Part shown: piece after piece, positions 44,659-53,519 of the stretch
Position numbering within the stretch: position 1 is the first letter of the stretch
Layout of the letters: every line of letters starts with the position of its first letter
DNA from: Sorangium cellulosum So0157-2
GTDB lineage: Bacteria; Myxococcota_A; Polyangia; Polyangiales; Polyangiaceae
Length of the DNA stretch: 64,000 nt
Reading direction: 5' to 3'
Assembly: GCF_000418325.1 (NCBI RefSeq)
Contig: NC_021658.1
Span: 10,740,001-10,804,000 of the forward strand
Position numbers and translations under genes: made by a program
Notes under the pieces: generated by a model
Seen by the model: only the letters and a program-made list of their open reading frames with translations
What the model was told of the DNA's origin: nothing
Database searches by the model: none

Positions 44659-45318
44659 ATGCCGATCAACCGCATGAATCGAAAGGCAGCGCAGTATCTG
44701 GCAGGAGCGTCGGTGGCGGCGGCGGTGCTCGCCGGCGCTCCCGAGCGCGCGAGCGCCCAGCAGACGAGCGACCGGGTGAGCGTCGACGGCAAGGGGATCG
44801 TCGGCGGCGCGCTGCTCGGCGGCGAGGTCGTGATGCTGACCATGGGGGCCATCGGGGTCGAGCGCGCCTGGCCGTACCTCGTCTTCGGCGGGCTCGGCGC
44901 GGTGGGGGGCGGCGTCGCCGGCTACTTCATCGAGGCCTCGGAGCCGCCCGCGGAGGTGCCGCTCTACATGCTCGCCGGCGGCATGGCGCTCGTCATCCCG
45001 ACCCTCGTCGTCACGCTCAACGCCACCGCGTACAAGCCCCCGGCGAGCGACCAGAGCGAGCCGATCCGCAACGAGCCGGCCGCCGAGCCTCCCCAGCCGG
45101 GCGTCAACGTCCAGATCACGTCGGACGCGGCGCCGCTCCTCCGGGGCACCCGCTGGGAAGAGCCCCGGCTCGGCCTGGTCGACGTCACGCCGCGCCGGGT
45201 CGCGCTCGGCATGCCGGCGCTCTCGCTCAGGCCGCTGTACTCGCAGGACGAGATGTTCAAGTTCGGCGTGGCGCAGGGGCACGAGCTCCGCGTTCCCGTC
45301 CTCCGGGCGTCCTTCTGA
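44659..45318 (+). CDS. Membrane protein with signal peptide
   Basis: Encodes 219 residues from ATG 44659. A signal peptide ends near residue 35 (APERASAQQ). Two or three membrane segments follow (GIVGGALLGGEVVMLTMGAI; YLVFGGLGAVGGGVAGYFI; LYMLAGGMALVIPTLVVTLN), then a soluble C-terminal part. No catalytic motif seen; it is related in style to myxobacterial hypothetical envelope proteins. The frame ends at the start of a 26-bp direct repeat. Confidence 0.75.
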   Translation: MPINRMNRKAAQYLAGASVAAAVLAGAPERASAQQTSDRVSVDGKGIVGGALLGGEVVMLTMGAIGVERAWPYLVFGGLGAVGGGVAGYFIEASEPPAEVPLYMLAGGMALVIPTLVVTLNATAYKPPASDQSEPIRNEPAAEPPQPGVNVQITSDAAPLLRGTRWEEPRLGLVDVTPRRVALGMPALSLRPLYSQDEMFKFGVAQGHELRVPVLRASF

Positions 45319-45378
45319 CCGGGGCAGCGCCGGGCCGGACGGCGCTCCTTCCGACCGGGGCAGCGCCGGGCCGGACGG
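45317..45378. repeat. 26-bp direct repeat, 36-bp period
   Basis: The same 26 bases, starting GACCGGGGCAGCGCCGGG, begin at 45317 and 45353. The first copy includes part of the stop codon of the membrane protein gene, indicating a local duplication. Confidence 0.75.
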
Positions 45379-45455
45379 TGATCCCGGCCCTCCGCCCCCC
45401 TGCCCGGCGCGCCGGTCTCTGTACCCAACGCGACGCTCGGCGTTAGGCTCTCGCC

Positions 45456-46100
45456 GTGGCCGATCTCCACGATCCCCCGCTCCCCTGGTCCACGCGGCTC
45501 TGGTTCGCCTTCGCATGCTTCTTCCGCGTGCTGTTCGATCCGCAGTTCGCCGCGCGGGCCTGGCAGGCGCGCGAGGCGGCCGCCCTGCCGCCGGCCGAGC
45601 GGGCCGAGCCGCGCCAGCTGGAGCGCGCGCGATCCGCCGGAGCGCCGCCCGCCGCCGAAGCCGCGGAGAGCGTGGCCGCGCCTGCGCCCGCGGCGGGCGC
45701 GCCTGCGCCCGCTGCCGCGCCCGGCGTGAGCTCGGCGCTGCAGCTGCTCTCGCTGCTGCAGCGCGAAGGGCGGCTCGTCGACTTCCTCGAGCAGGACATC
45801 GCCTCCTTCGGCGACGCGGACGTCGGCGTGGCGGCGAGGATGGTCCATGAGGGCTGCCGCAAGGCGCTGCGCAGCCACGCGAAGCTCGCGCCCGTGCGGC
45901 GCGAGGAGGAGGGGGCGAAGGTGACGCTGGAGGCCGGCTACAGCCCGTCCGAGGTCAAGCTCATCGGCAACGTGTCCGGGAGCGCGCCGTACCGAGGGGT
46001 GCTGCGCCACCGGGGCTGGCGCGCCGACGAGCTCTCGCTGCCGACGCCGGTCGCCGGCCACGACGCCAGCGTCATCGCCCCCGCGGAGGTCGAGCTGTGA
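45456..46100 (+). CDS. DUF2760 domain protein, Hsp70-associated
   Basis: Encodes 214 residues from GTG 45456. A hydrophobic N-terminus (LWFAFACFFRVLFDP) precedes an Ala/Pro linker and the DUF2760 domain from about 90: ALQLLSLLQREGRLVDFLEQ, ASFGDADVGVAARMVHEGC and the closing KVTLEAGYSPSEVKLIGNV. DUF2760 genes are typically next to DnaK-like Hsp70 genes of the type that follows here, and are thought to act with them. Its stop overlaps the start of the Hsp70 gene by four bases. Confidence 0.88.
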   Translation: MADLHDPPLPWSTRLWFAFACFFRVLFDPQFAARAWQAREAAALPPAERAEPRQLERARSAGAPPAAEAAESVAAPAPAAGAPAPAAAPGVSSALQLLSLLQREGRLVDFLEQDIASFGDADVGVAARMVHEGCRKALRSHAKLAPVRREEEGAKVTLEAGYSPSEVKLIGNVSGSAPYRGVLRHRGWRADELSLPTPVAGHDASVIAPAEVEL

Positions 46101-47974
46101 GCGCGCGTTACATCATCGGCATCGATCTGGGCACCACCCACTGCGGGCTCGCCTACGCGCGCCTCCCCGAGGACGGCGCCGACCCGCGGCTCACGCCGTC
46201 GCCCGAGGTGCTGGCCGTGCCGCAGCTCGTGGCGCAGGGCACGCTCGAGGCGCGGCCGCTCCTGCCCTCCTTCATGTACATCCCCCACGAGAGCGAGGGC
46301 GGCCAGGCGCTGCCGTGGGACGCCGAGCGGCGCTTCGCGGTCGGCGAGCACGCCCGCGCCCGCGGGGCCGACGCGCCGGCGCGCCTCATCTCGAGCGCGA
46401 AGAGCTGGCTGTGCCACCCGGGCATCGACCGGCGCGGGCCGACGCTGCCGGTCGGCGCGCCCGAGGACATCGAGAAGATCTCGCCGGTCGAGGCGTCGTG
46501 GCGGTACCTCGAGCACCTCACCGAGGCGTGGGACCACCTGTTCGCGAAGGACGACCCCGAGCTCGCCCTGGCGAAGCAGGAGATCGTGATCACCGTGCCC
46601 GCGTCGTTCGACGCCGCCGCGCGCGACCTCACCGTCGAGGCGGCGAGCGCCGCGGGGTTCGAGGACCTCACGCTGCTCGAGGAGCCGCAGGCGGCCGTCT
46701 ACGCCTGGATCGACGCGTCCGGCGAGGCGTGGCGCAAGCACCTCCAGCCGGGCGACGTGCTGCTCGTGGTCGACGTCGGCGGCGGCACCACCGACTTCTC
46801 CGCGATCGCCGCGGTCCCGCGCGACGGCTCGCTCGAGCTCGTCCGCGTGGCGGTCGGCGACCACATCCTGCTCGGCGGCGACAACATGGACCTCGCGCTC
46901 GCGCACGTCGTGAAGGCCAAGCTGGCGGCCGAGGGCAAGGAGCTCGACCGCTGGCAGATGACGTCGCTCACCCACGCGGCGCGCGTCGCCAAGGAGCGGC
47001 TGCTCGGCGATCCGTCGATGACCGAGGCGCCGATCGTGATCGCCGGCCGCGGCTCGAAGCTGCTCGGGGCGTCGATCCGGACGGCGCTCACGCGCGACGA
47101 GATCACGCGGACGCTCGTGGACGGGTTCTTCCCGGAGGTCCCGTCCTCCGCCCGCCCGGCGACGCGCGCGCGCGCCGGCCTGACGCAGCTCGGCCTGCCG
47201 TACGCGCAGGACCCGGCGATCACCCGCCACCTCGCCGCGTTCCTGGGGCGGCAGGCCGGCGCGACGGCCAAGCTCGAGGGCTTCGTCCCGAGGGGCGCGG
47301 AGGCCGCCGAGGCCGGCCGCGCGCCGCTGCTCCTGCACCCGACCGCGGTGCTGTTCAACGGGGGCGTCATGAAGAGCACGGCGCTGCGCGAGCGGCTGCT
47401 CGCGACGCTCGGCGCCTGGCTCGAGGAGGACGGCGCGCCCCGGCCGCGGGTGCTCCCAAGCGACGACCTGGATCTCGCGGTCGCGCGCGGCGCCGCCGCC
47501 TACGGGCTCGCGCGGCGCGGCCGGGGGCTCAGGATCCGCGGCGGGACGGCGCGGGCCTACTACGTGGGCATCGAGGGGGCCGTGCCCGCGGTGCCCGGCC
47601 TGGAGCCGCCGATCACGGCGCTCTGCCTCGCGCCGTTCGGCATGGAGGAGGGCACCGAGGCGACGCTGCCACCGCAGGAGTTCGGCGTGGTGGTCGGCGA
47701 GCCGGTGCGCTTCCGCTTCTTCAGCTCGTCGGTGCGCCGGGACGACCAGGCGGGGACCGAGCTCGAGGACTGGAAGCCCGGCGAGCTCGAGGAGCTCTCG
47801 CCGATCGAGGTCACCCTGCCCGCCGAGGGCCGCCGCGAGGGCGACATGGTGCCGGTGCAGCTGCGCGCCTCGGTCACCGAGGTGGGGACGCTGCTCCTCG
47901 AGGCGATCCCGCGCGAGGCGCAGAAGCCGAACGAGCGCTGGCGGATCGAGCTGTCGGTGCGCGCCGAGGCGTAA
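46097..47974 (+). CDS. Hsp70-family protein (short DnaK-like)
   Basis: Encodes 625 residues from GTG 46097. The nucleotide-binding domain has IIGIDLGTTHCGLAYA, VPASFDAAARDLTVEAA, LLEEPQAAVYAWI and the phosphate-2 loop VDVGGGTTDFSAI. The C-terminal domain is shorter and diverged from DnaK and lacks a recognisable substrate lid. Members of this group are found beside DUF2760 and a second, longer Hsp70; here that second gene is 7.3 kb away at 55323. Overlap with the DUF2760 gene implies coupled translation. Client unknown. Confidence 0.94.
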   Translation: MSARYIIGIDLGTTHCGLAYARLPEDGADPRLTPSPEVLAVPQLVAQGTLEARPLLPSFMYIPHESEGGQALPWDAERRFAVGEHARARGADAPARLISSAKSWLCHPGIDRRGPTLPVGAPEDIEKISPVEASWRYLEHLTEAWDHLFAKDDPELALAKQEIVITVPASFDAAARDLTVEAASAAGFEDLTLLEEPQAAVYAWIDASGEAWRKHLQPGDVLLVVDVGGGTTDFSAIAAVPRDGSLELVRVAVGDHILLGGDNMDLALAHVVKAKLAAEGKELDRWQMTSLTHAARVAKERLLGDPSMTEAPIVIAGRGSKLLGASIRTALTRDEITRTLVDGFFPEVPSSARPATRARAGLTQLGLPYAQDPAITRHLAAFLGRQAGATAKLEGFVPRGAEAAEAGRAPLLLHPTAVLFNGGVMKSTALRERLLATLGAWLEEDGAPRPRVLPSDDLDLAVARGAAAYGLARRGRGLRIRGGTARAYYVGIEGAVPAVPGLEPPITALCLAPFGMEEGTEATLPPQEFGVVVGEPVRFRFFSSSVRRDDQAGTELEDWKPGELEELSPIEVTLPAEGRREGDMVPVQLRASVTEVGTLLLEAIPREAQKPNERWRIELSVRAEA

Positions 47975-48034
47975 CGGCCGGCGCGGAGCCGATCCGGGGG
48001 TCGGACCGGCTCCGCGGGCCTCAGGGCGCGGGGC

Positions 48035-48511
48035 TCACTCGCCCGTGTCGGCGGCGCACGCGTCGCCCTCGGCCTTGCAAGCGCCCCCGTCGGTGAGGGC
48101 CGCCGCGACGCCGCAGGCGGTGCACTCCTCGCTCGGCTGCTCGGCGGTGCCGGCACAGCTGTCGAAGCAGGGATCCCCCTCGGCCGCGCCGCACTCCATA
48201 CAGATACACGTCGTGACGGCCTCGTACTCGTCCACCGAGGACTCGCACAGATCTGCCGGGTCATCATCGCCGAGCAGCGGCGCCGAGCAGGTCACGCACT
48301 CCGTGCCGGCCCCACCCTCGTTGCTGCCGCCCTCGTTGCTGCCGCCCTCGCCGCCCGCGCCGCCCGTCCCGGTCGTGCCGGACGTGACGCTCGTGCTGCT
48401 CGCGGTGGTCCCGCCGCCCCCTTCGGAGTCGTCCCCGCACCCCGCGGAGAAGGCGGCCGCGCCAAGGATGAGAGCCATCGAGCCAACGCTGATAAGTTTG
48501 ATATTACGCAT
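48035..48511 (-). CDS. Cysteine-rich lipoprotein
   Basis: Encodes 158 residues from ATG 48511 with GGAGG just upstream. The signal peptide ends in the lipobox FSAGC. A Ser/Thr/Gly-rich spacer with a repeated GGSNE motif leads to a domain with about ten cysteines (ECVTC, LCESS, CICMECG, CFDSCAG, CTACG, CKAEGDAC). It resembles the many Cys-rich surface lipoproteins of myxobacteria with disulfide-stabilised small domains. Function unknown. Confidence 0.82.
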   Translation of the reverse strand: MRNIKLISVGSMALILGAAAFSAGCGDDSEGGGGTTASSTSVTSGTTGTGGAGGEGGSNEGGSNEGGAGTECVTCSAPLLGDDDPADLCESSVDEYEAVTTCICMECGAAEGDPCFDSCAGTAEQPSEECTACGVAAALTDGGACKAEGDACAADTGE

Positions 48512-49280
48512 GATGTCCTCCAGCGCGCTTGAATGAGCGCCAGTCGTCAAGAGTCGCTTCGTCAGCCGGTCCCAACGGGACCCGCCGGTCGCGGCCTATC
48601 CCGCGCGCCAGCGGCGGCACACTACTCCACCCCGGCTGTGACGCTCAACTATCTCGAGGCGGCTCGCCGAATCGACTTCCCGCGCTTCGGCCGATCCAGT
48701 GCGACCCAAACACCAAGGCATGAGCTCCTCGGACGAGCCCGGCGGCGCCTGCACGGCTCAGGAATCGCCTGACGCCGGCGCCGCGCCATCGCACCACCGA
48801 AATCGTCATCCTGTGGAGAGCGCCCATTGACGCGACCACGGCGCCTGCGCTCACGCGCGCTGCGCACCTGCAAAGGTGTCGGGTCGCCGCGCCGAATCCG
48901 GCAAGTCGCGAGTTACGAGCCTCCCTGTGCTCCACGAAACGCGGCGCGCTGGAGAGCGGACAGTCCCTGGGCACGCGCCGGCGGCGCCCGCGGCGTGGCC
49001 GCGACTCGATGCAACGAGCGAATCTGGAGATGGAGGCGGACGTCGAGGGGAGCGCGCCTTCGAGTTGAAGGTGGAAGTTGGAAAGCGCTCGTGATAGCGG
49101 CCCTGCGGACCGGAGATGCTATGATCAGCGGTGCGGCATTCGCAATCGCACACGATCGCAGCATCGGGCCTCGCCCGCGGGCGCGCGCGCTGGGCGAGAG
49201 CGACACGGCTCCACGCGCGTCGCGGGGCTCCGGCGACGCGCGCGGCCCGTCGCGATCGGGGGACACGGGGGGAGGGCACG
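48512..49280. other. Intergenic region, no gene seen
   Basis: I find no convincing coding frame in 769 bases, on either strand. The right end probably holds the promoter of the amidohydrolase gene; GGGAGGG, its ribosome site, is at the end. Confidence 0.5.
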
Positions 49281-50657
49281 ATGAGCTTTCGGTTGCGCGT
49301 GTGTCTGTTGGCGGCGCTCGCGGGCCTGTGCGCCTGCGCGAGCGCGCCGGTGCAGTGGCCCTCGCCGGAAGGGCCGCCGAAGCTCCCGCCCGCGCGGGAG
49401 CTCAACCCCCCCGCGCGGCCGGACGCCGCGCATTCCGTCGCGATCGTCGGGGCCACGCTCGTGGACGGCCGCGGGGGGCCGCCCGTGCGGGACGCCGTCG
49501 TCGTTGTCCGCGGCGACCGCGTCGTGGCCGCGGGCGCGCGCGCCGCCACGGACGTCCCGGCCGGCGCGGAGCTCGTCCGCGGCGCGGGGCTCTGGGTCCT
49601 GCCTGGCCTCATCGACGCGCATTTCCACCTCGGCGGCGACGACGGGCTGCCCGGCCTCGTCCTCCGGCGCGGCGTCACCTCGCTGCGCGAGCCGGGGAAC
49701 TGGATCGAGGCGTACGACGCCGCGCGCCGGCTCGGCCCGGTGCCGCGGCTCTTCTTGACGGGTCCGATGCTCGACGCGCCGGCCCCCGCCTACCCAGAGA
49801 GCGCGATGCTGGTGCGCGACGCGGCGGAGGCGCGCTGGGCGGTCGAGCAGCTGGTCGAGCGCGGGGCGTCGGGGATCAAGGTCTACTTCCGGCTGCCGCT
49901 CGGGCTCGTCGAGGCCATCGCGCAGACCGCGCACGCCCGCGGCGTGGTCGCCGTCGGCCACCTGGAGACGGTGGACGCGGCGGCGGCGGCCCGGGCGGGG
50001 CTGGACGGCATCGAGCACATCACCTCGCTGGGGACGGCGCTCGTGCCGCCGCGCGAGGCGGAGCGTTACCGGCAGTCGGTGATCGCCGAGAACGAGGCGC
50101 GCTTTCCTGGCCGTTACGAGATCTTCCGCGGCATCTCGCTCGAAGCGCCCCGGACCGCCCAGCTGCTCCGGCTGCTCGCGGCGCGCGGCACCTTCGTCAC
50201 CCCCACGCTCGCCATCTTCGAGCGCCGCGCTGGCGGCCAGGGGGTGACCGAGGTCGAGGCGCGCGGCTTCGAGACCATGATGAAGCTCACCGCCGCCGCC
50301 CGCCGCGCCGGCGTGCGGGTGGTCGTCGGCTCCCACGGCGCGGTGCCGGGCGCCGCGCGCGGGTGGGCTTATCAGCGCGAGATGGAGCTGCTCGTCGAGA
50401 GCGGCCTATCGCCGATGGAGGTCCTCGTCGCCGCCACGCTGGAGAACGCCAGATATCTCCGCATCGACGATCGGCTCGGCAGCGTCGAGCCGGGCAAGCT
50501 CGCCGACCTCGTCCTGCTCGAGGGCGACCCGCTCGCCGACATCCGCGCGATGCGCCGCGTGAATCGGGTCATGTTGAACGGGAGGTGGGTCGCTTCACCT
50601 CAGGGCGATCGACCCCCTACCTCCCAAAGCTCGTCTCTGGTCGTACGCCCACGGTAG
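49281..50657 (+). CDS. Amidohydrolase-family lipoprotein
   Basis: Encodes 458 residues from ATG 49281, behind GGGAGGG. A signal peptide with a likely lipobox (AGLCAC) predicts export. The fold is that of metal-dependent amidohydrolases: the first motif LPGLIDAHFHLGG (His-x-His), the bridging Lys in SGIKVYF, VGHLETVD and IEHITS for the next histidines, and LGSVEPGKLADLVLLEGDPL at the end. The final acidic residue, usually Asp in GTD, reads GSH here, so metal chemistry may differ or be lost. Cytosolic relatives are imidazolonepropionases and dipeptidases; substrate unknown. The 3' end lies 47 bases from the convergent GH94 gene. Confidence 0.88.
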   Translation: MSFRLRVCLLAALAGLCACASAPVQWPSPEGPPKLPPARELNPPARPDAAHSVAIVGATLVDGRGGPPVRDAVVVVRGDRVVAAGARAATDVPAGAELVRGAGLWVLPGLIDAHFHLGGDDGLPGLVLRRGVTSLREPGNWIEAYDAARRLGPVPRLFLTGPMLDAPAPAYPESAMLVRDAAEARWAVEQLVERGASGIKVYFRLPLGLVEAIAQTAHARGVVAVGHLETVDAAAAARAGLDGIEHITSLGTALVPPREAERYRQSVIAENEARFPGRYEIFRGISLEAPRTAQLLRLLAARGTFVTPTLAIFERRAGGQGVTEVEARGFETMMKLTAAARRAGVRVVVGSHGAVPGAARGWAYQREMELLVESGLSPMEVLVAATLENARYLRIDDRLGSVEPGKLADLVLLEGDPLADIRAMRRVNRVMLNGRWVASPQGDRPPTSQSSSLVVRPR

Positions 50658-50704
50658 GCGCCCGGGGAGGTCGGCAAGACCTCCCCTGGAACCAGAGGCG
50701 AGCG

Positions 50705-53146
50705 TCAGCCCATCTCGACTTCGACGCGCACCGTCGCGCCGGCCTGGGCCAGCGGGATGACGTTGCCCGAGACCGTCTTGCCGTCGACGGTCAGCTTCTT
50801 CACGCCCTTGCACACCCCCGAGTTCTTGACGCTGATCTCGTAGGTGGCGCCGCGGAAGCGGCGGGAGATGGAGAAGCTCTTCCAGGCCTTGGGCACGCAC
50901 GGATCCAGCTTCAGCCCGTCGTACTGGGGCTGCACGCCGAGGATCCCCTGGCTGACGGACACGAAGGTCCACGCCGCGGTGCCGGTGAGCCAGGCGTTCT
51001 TCGCTTCACCGAAGACCGGAGCGTCCTTGCCCGCGATCATCTGCGCATAGACGTAGGGCTCGGCCCGGTAGGTCTCGATCTGGCTCTCCTTGGCCGAAGG
51101 ACAGATGGAGAGATAGTACTCCAGCGCGCGCTCCCCCTCGCCGAGCAGACACCAGCCCAGGTGGATCCAGGTGTTGTTGTGGCAGAAGATGCCGGCGTTC
51201 TCCTTCACGCCCGGCGGGTACGAGGTGACCTCCCCGAGCTCGAGGTGGTAGGTCGAGTACGCGGGCTGCTGCAGCACGATGCCGTTCTTCGTGTAGAGGT
51301 GCTTGTGCACGCTCTCCATCGCCTGCTTGGCGCGGCCGTTGTCCGCGCCGGCGCCGCCCAGCACGCACCAGCCCTGGCTCTCGATGAAGATCTTGCCCTC
51401 CTCGTTCTCCTTGCTCCCGACCGGCCGGCTCTCGGCGTCGTAGGCGCGGCGGTACCACTCGCCGTCCCAGGCCTCCTTCTCGACCACGGCCAGCATCTCC
51501 GCGTAGTGCCCGCGCATGCGCTCCGCGTCGGACTTCTGGCCCATCCAGTCGTACAGGGCGGCCATCTCGCGGCTGGCGTAGAGGAAGAGGCCGGCGATCA
51601 TCACCGACTCTGCCTTCGAGTCCTTCACGTCGCCCGCGGTCTGGAAGCTCTCGTTGGGCTCGGTGCTGAAGCAGTTCAGGTTGAGGCAGTCGTTCCAGTC
51701 CGCGTGGCCGATCAGCGGCAGGCCGTGCGGGCCGCGCTTCTTCATCGTGTACGCGATGGACGTCTCCAGGTGGTGCAGGAGGTCCTCCTTGGAGCCCTGC
51801 TTGTCGGCGTAGCCCACCGCCGCCTTGAGGATGCCCTTGTCGCCGGTCTCCTTGATGTACGCGCACGTGGAGAGGATGAGCCACAGGTGATCGTCGTAGA
51901 AGTCGCCGCCGATGTCGGCGTTCCCCTTCTTCGTCAGCGGCTGGTACTGGTGGTAGCAGGTGCCGTCGCTCAGCTGCGTGGCGGCGATGTCGAGGATGCG
52001 CTGGCGGGCGCGCTCGGGGACGAGGTGCACGAAGCCGAGGAGATCCTGGTTCGAGTCGCGGAAGCCCATGCCCCGGCCGATGCCTGTCTCGTACATGCTG
52101 GCCGACCGCGAGAGGTTGAAGGTCGCCATGCACTGGTACTGATTCCAGGTGTTGAGCATGCGCCGCGCGTGCTCGTCCGGGCAGTCGGCCTGGAAGTTCG
52201 CGAGCAGCCCCGCCCAGTCCTCCTTCAGCTGAGCGAACGCCCCGTCCACGACGCCGGGCGCCGAGTACTTGGCCAGGATCTCCTTGCCCTTTTGCTTGTT
52301 CAGGACGAAGGGCGCCTTGAACTTGGGCAGATCCCCCTGGTCCACGTACGAGAGCACGAAGCTCAGGGTCTCGCTGGCGCCGGGGGCGAGCGAGAGGCTC
52401 ACCTGGTGGCTGCCGATCGGGTTCCAGCCGAACGCCTTCGAGTTCGTGGCCTTGCCCCGGAGCGGGACCTCAGCCTCGTGCAGGCCGTGGTGGACGCTGC
52501 CGCAGAAGGCGTCGCGGCTCGTGTCGAACCCGTCGATGGCCCGCGTGCAGGCGAAGAGCGTGTAATGGGAGCGGCGCTCGCGGAACTCGGTCTTGTGGTA
52601 GATGGCGCTCCCCTCGATCTCCACCTCGCCGATGGAGTAGGTGCGCTGGTAGTTCGTCATGTCGTTGAGCGCCTCGAAGAAGCAGAACTCCTGGAAGGAG
52701 AAGAGCTGGATGTCCTTCTTCGAGCCGCTCTTGTTGGTGACCCGGGTGCGCCAGATCTCGACGTTCTCGCCGGGGACGATGAAGTAGAGGACCTCCACCT
52801 CGACGCCGTTCTTCTCGCCCGTGATCTTCGTGTATCCCAGGCCGTGGCGGCACTCGTAGCGATCGAGGGCCGTCTTGAGCGGCTTCCACATGGGGTTCCA
52901 CACGACCCCGCCGTCGTTGACGTAGAGGTAGCGCCCGCCGATATCCATGGGTACGTTGTTGTAACGATACCGGGTGAGCCGGCGCAGCTTGGCGTCCTTC
53001 CAGAACGTGTAGCCGCCCGCGGTGTTGGTGCAGAGGCCGAACATCTCGTCCGAACCCAGGTAGTTGAGCCAGGGCAGCGGCGTGTCGGGCCGGGTGATGA
53101 CGTACTCGCGGCTCTCGTCGTCGAAGTGGCCGTACTGATTGCTCAT
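50705..53146 (-). CDS. GH94 cellobiose/chitobiose-type phosphorylase
   Basis: Encodes 813 residues from ATG 53146. It has the GH94 layout: an N-terminal beta-sandwich (QYGHFDDESREYVITRPDTP; TRVTNKSGSKKDIQLFSFQE), a helical barrel with the catalytic-acid region HADWNDCLNLN, and the phosphate-binding and substrate motifs GIGRGMGFRDSNQDLLGF, YHQYQPLTKKGN and the C-terminal beta domain. The enzyme would split cellobiose, or a related disaccharide, with phosphate to give a sugar phosphate. No signal peptide, so it is cytoplasmic, acting on imported disaccharides. Preceded by a leader RNA with a strong terminator (53224-53341), so readthrough is probably regulated. Codons are strongly C-ending, typical of a well-expressed gene. 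Confidence 0.93.
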   Translation of the reverse strand: MSNQYGHFDDESREYVITRPDTPLPWLNYLGSDEMFGLCTNTAGGYTFWKDAKLRRLTRYRYNNVPMDIGGRYLYVNDGGVVWNPMWKPLKTALDRYECRHGLGYTKITGEKNGVEVEVLYFIVPGENVEIWRTRVTNKSGSKKDIQLFSFQEFCFFEALNDMTNYQRTYSIGEVEIEGSAIYHKTEFRERRSHYTLFACTRAIDGFDTSRDAFCGSVHHGLHEAEVPLRGKATNSKAFGWNPIGSHQVSLSLAPGASETLSFVLSYVDQGDLPKFKAPFVLNKQKGKEILAKYSAPGVVDGAFAQLKEDWAGLLANFQADCPDEHARRMLNTWNQYQCMATFNLSRSASMYETGIGRGMGFRDSNQDLLGFVHLVPERARQRILDIAATQLSDGTCYHQYQPLTKKGNADIGGDFYDDHLWLILSTCAYIKETGDKGILKAAVGYADKQGSKEDLLHHLETSIAYTMKKRGPHGLPLIGHADWNDCLNLNCFSTEPNESFQTAGDVKDSKAESVMIAGLFLYASREMAALYDWMGQKSDAERMRGHYAEMLAVVEKEAWDGEWYRRAYDAESRPVGSKENEEGKIFIESQGWCVLGGAGADNGRAKQAMESVHKHLYTKNGIVLQQPAYSTYHLELGEVTSYPPGVKENAGIFCHNNTWIHLGWCLLGEGERALEYYLSICPSAKESQIETYRAEPYVYAQMIAGKDAPVFGEAKNAWLTGTAAWTFVSVSQGILGVQPQYDGLKLDPCVPKAWKSFSISRRFRGATYEISVKNSGVCKGVKKLTVDGKTVSGNVIPLAQAGATVRVEVEMG

Positions 53147-53223
53147 GGACGCGCGGTCTCCGTGGATTCGGTGGAGTCGAAAGCAGGGTCGAAAGCGGAG
53201 GGCTTCTTCCCCATCAGCGACAG

Positions 53224-53256
53224 AAAAAAACCCGGCGGCAGAGCTGCCCCCGGGTT
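53224..53256 (-). terminator. Strong intrinsic terminator in the GH94 leader
   Basis: On the minus strand a stem of about 12 bp with one mismatch and a GCTC loop (53229-53256) is followed by TTTTTTT (53224-53230). This is the best intrinsic terminator in the window. It lies 78 bases before the GH94 ATG. Confidence 0.85.
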
Positions 53257-53307
53257 GGTTAAGCCGATGATTGTTGGGCTTGGGGCCTCCGAGCAAGCTC
53301 AGAGGGC
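53224..53307 (-). ncRNA. Short two-hairpin leader RNA upstream of GH94
   Basis: A transcript from the predicted start near 53303-53307 would first form an 11-bp stem (53283-53308, one mismatch and one G-U), then a 20-odd-base linker, then the terminator stem. It would be about 80 bases long. It may be an attenuation leader of GH94 (a riboswitch-like or antitermination element) or a stand-alone small RNA. Confidence 0.5.
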
Positions 53308-53311
53308 CGCC

Positions 53312-53341
53312 ACTCTAGACCCCAGCGGCTCCGGTTGTCAA
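53312..53341 (-). promoter_or_regulatory. Promoter upstream of the GH94 leader RNA
   Basis: The minus strand has the full-consensus -35 TTGACA (53336-53341) and TAGAGT as -10 (53312-53317; four of six) with an 18-base spacer. Transcription should begin at about 53303-53307. Confidence 0.6.
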
Positions 53342-53519
53342 CGGGGCCTGCGGGAGCGTCCGGGGGCGGTTTTCCGGCGGGAACGCGGCGCTCCGGCGCG
53401 CTCCAGCGCACCGCTCGTGTGCGGCAGACAACCGCGGATTACAGCGCGGAGAGATTTTTGCATAGCGCTTCTCGAGGGCGATCCGGAGGCGGGCGCCGCG
53501 CGCCTGCTGGCCCGGACAA

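Larger units (their letters stand above)
53147..53519. other. Leader/intergenic region of GH94
   Basis: Apart from the promoter, short RNA and terminator described separately, I see no gene in this stretch. Confidence 0.5.
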
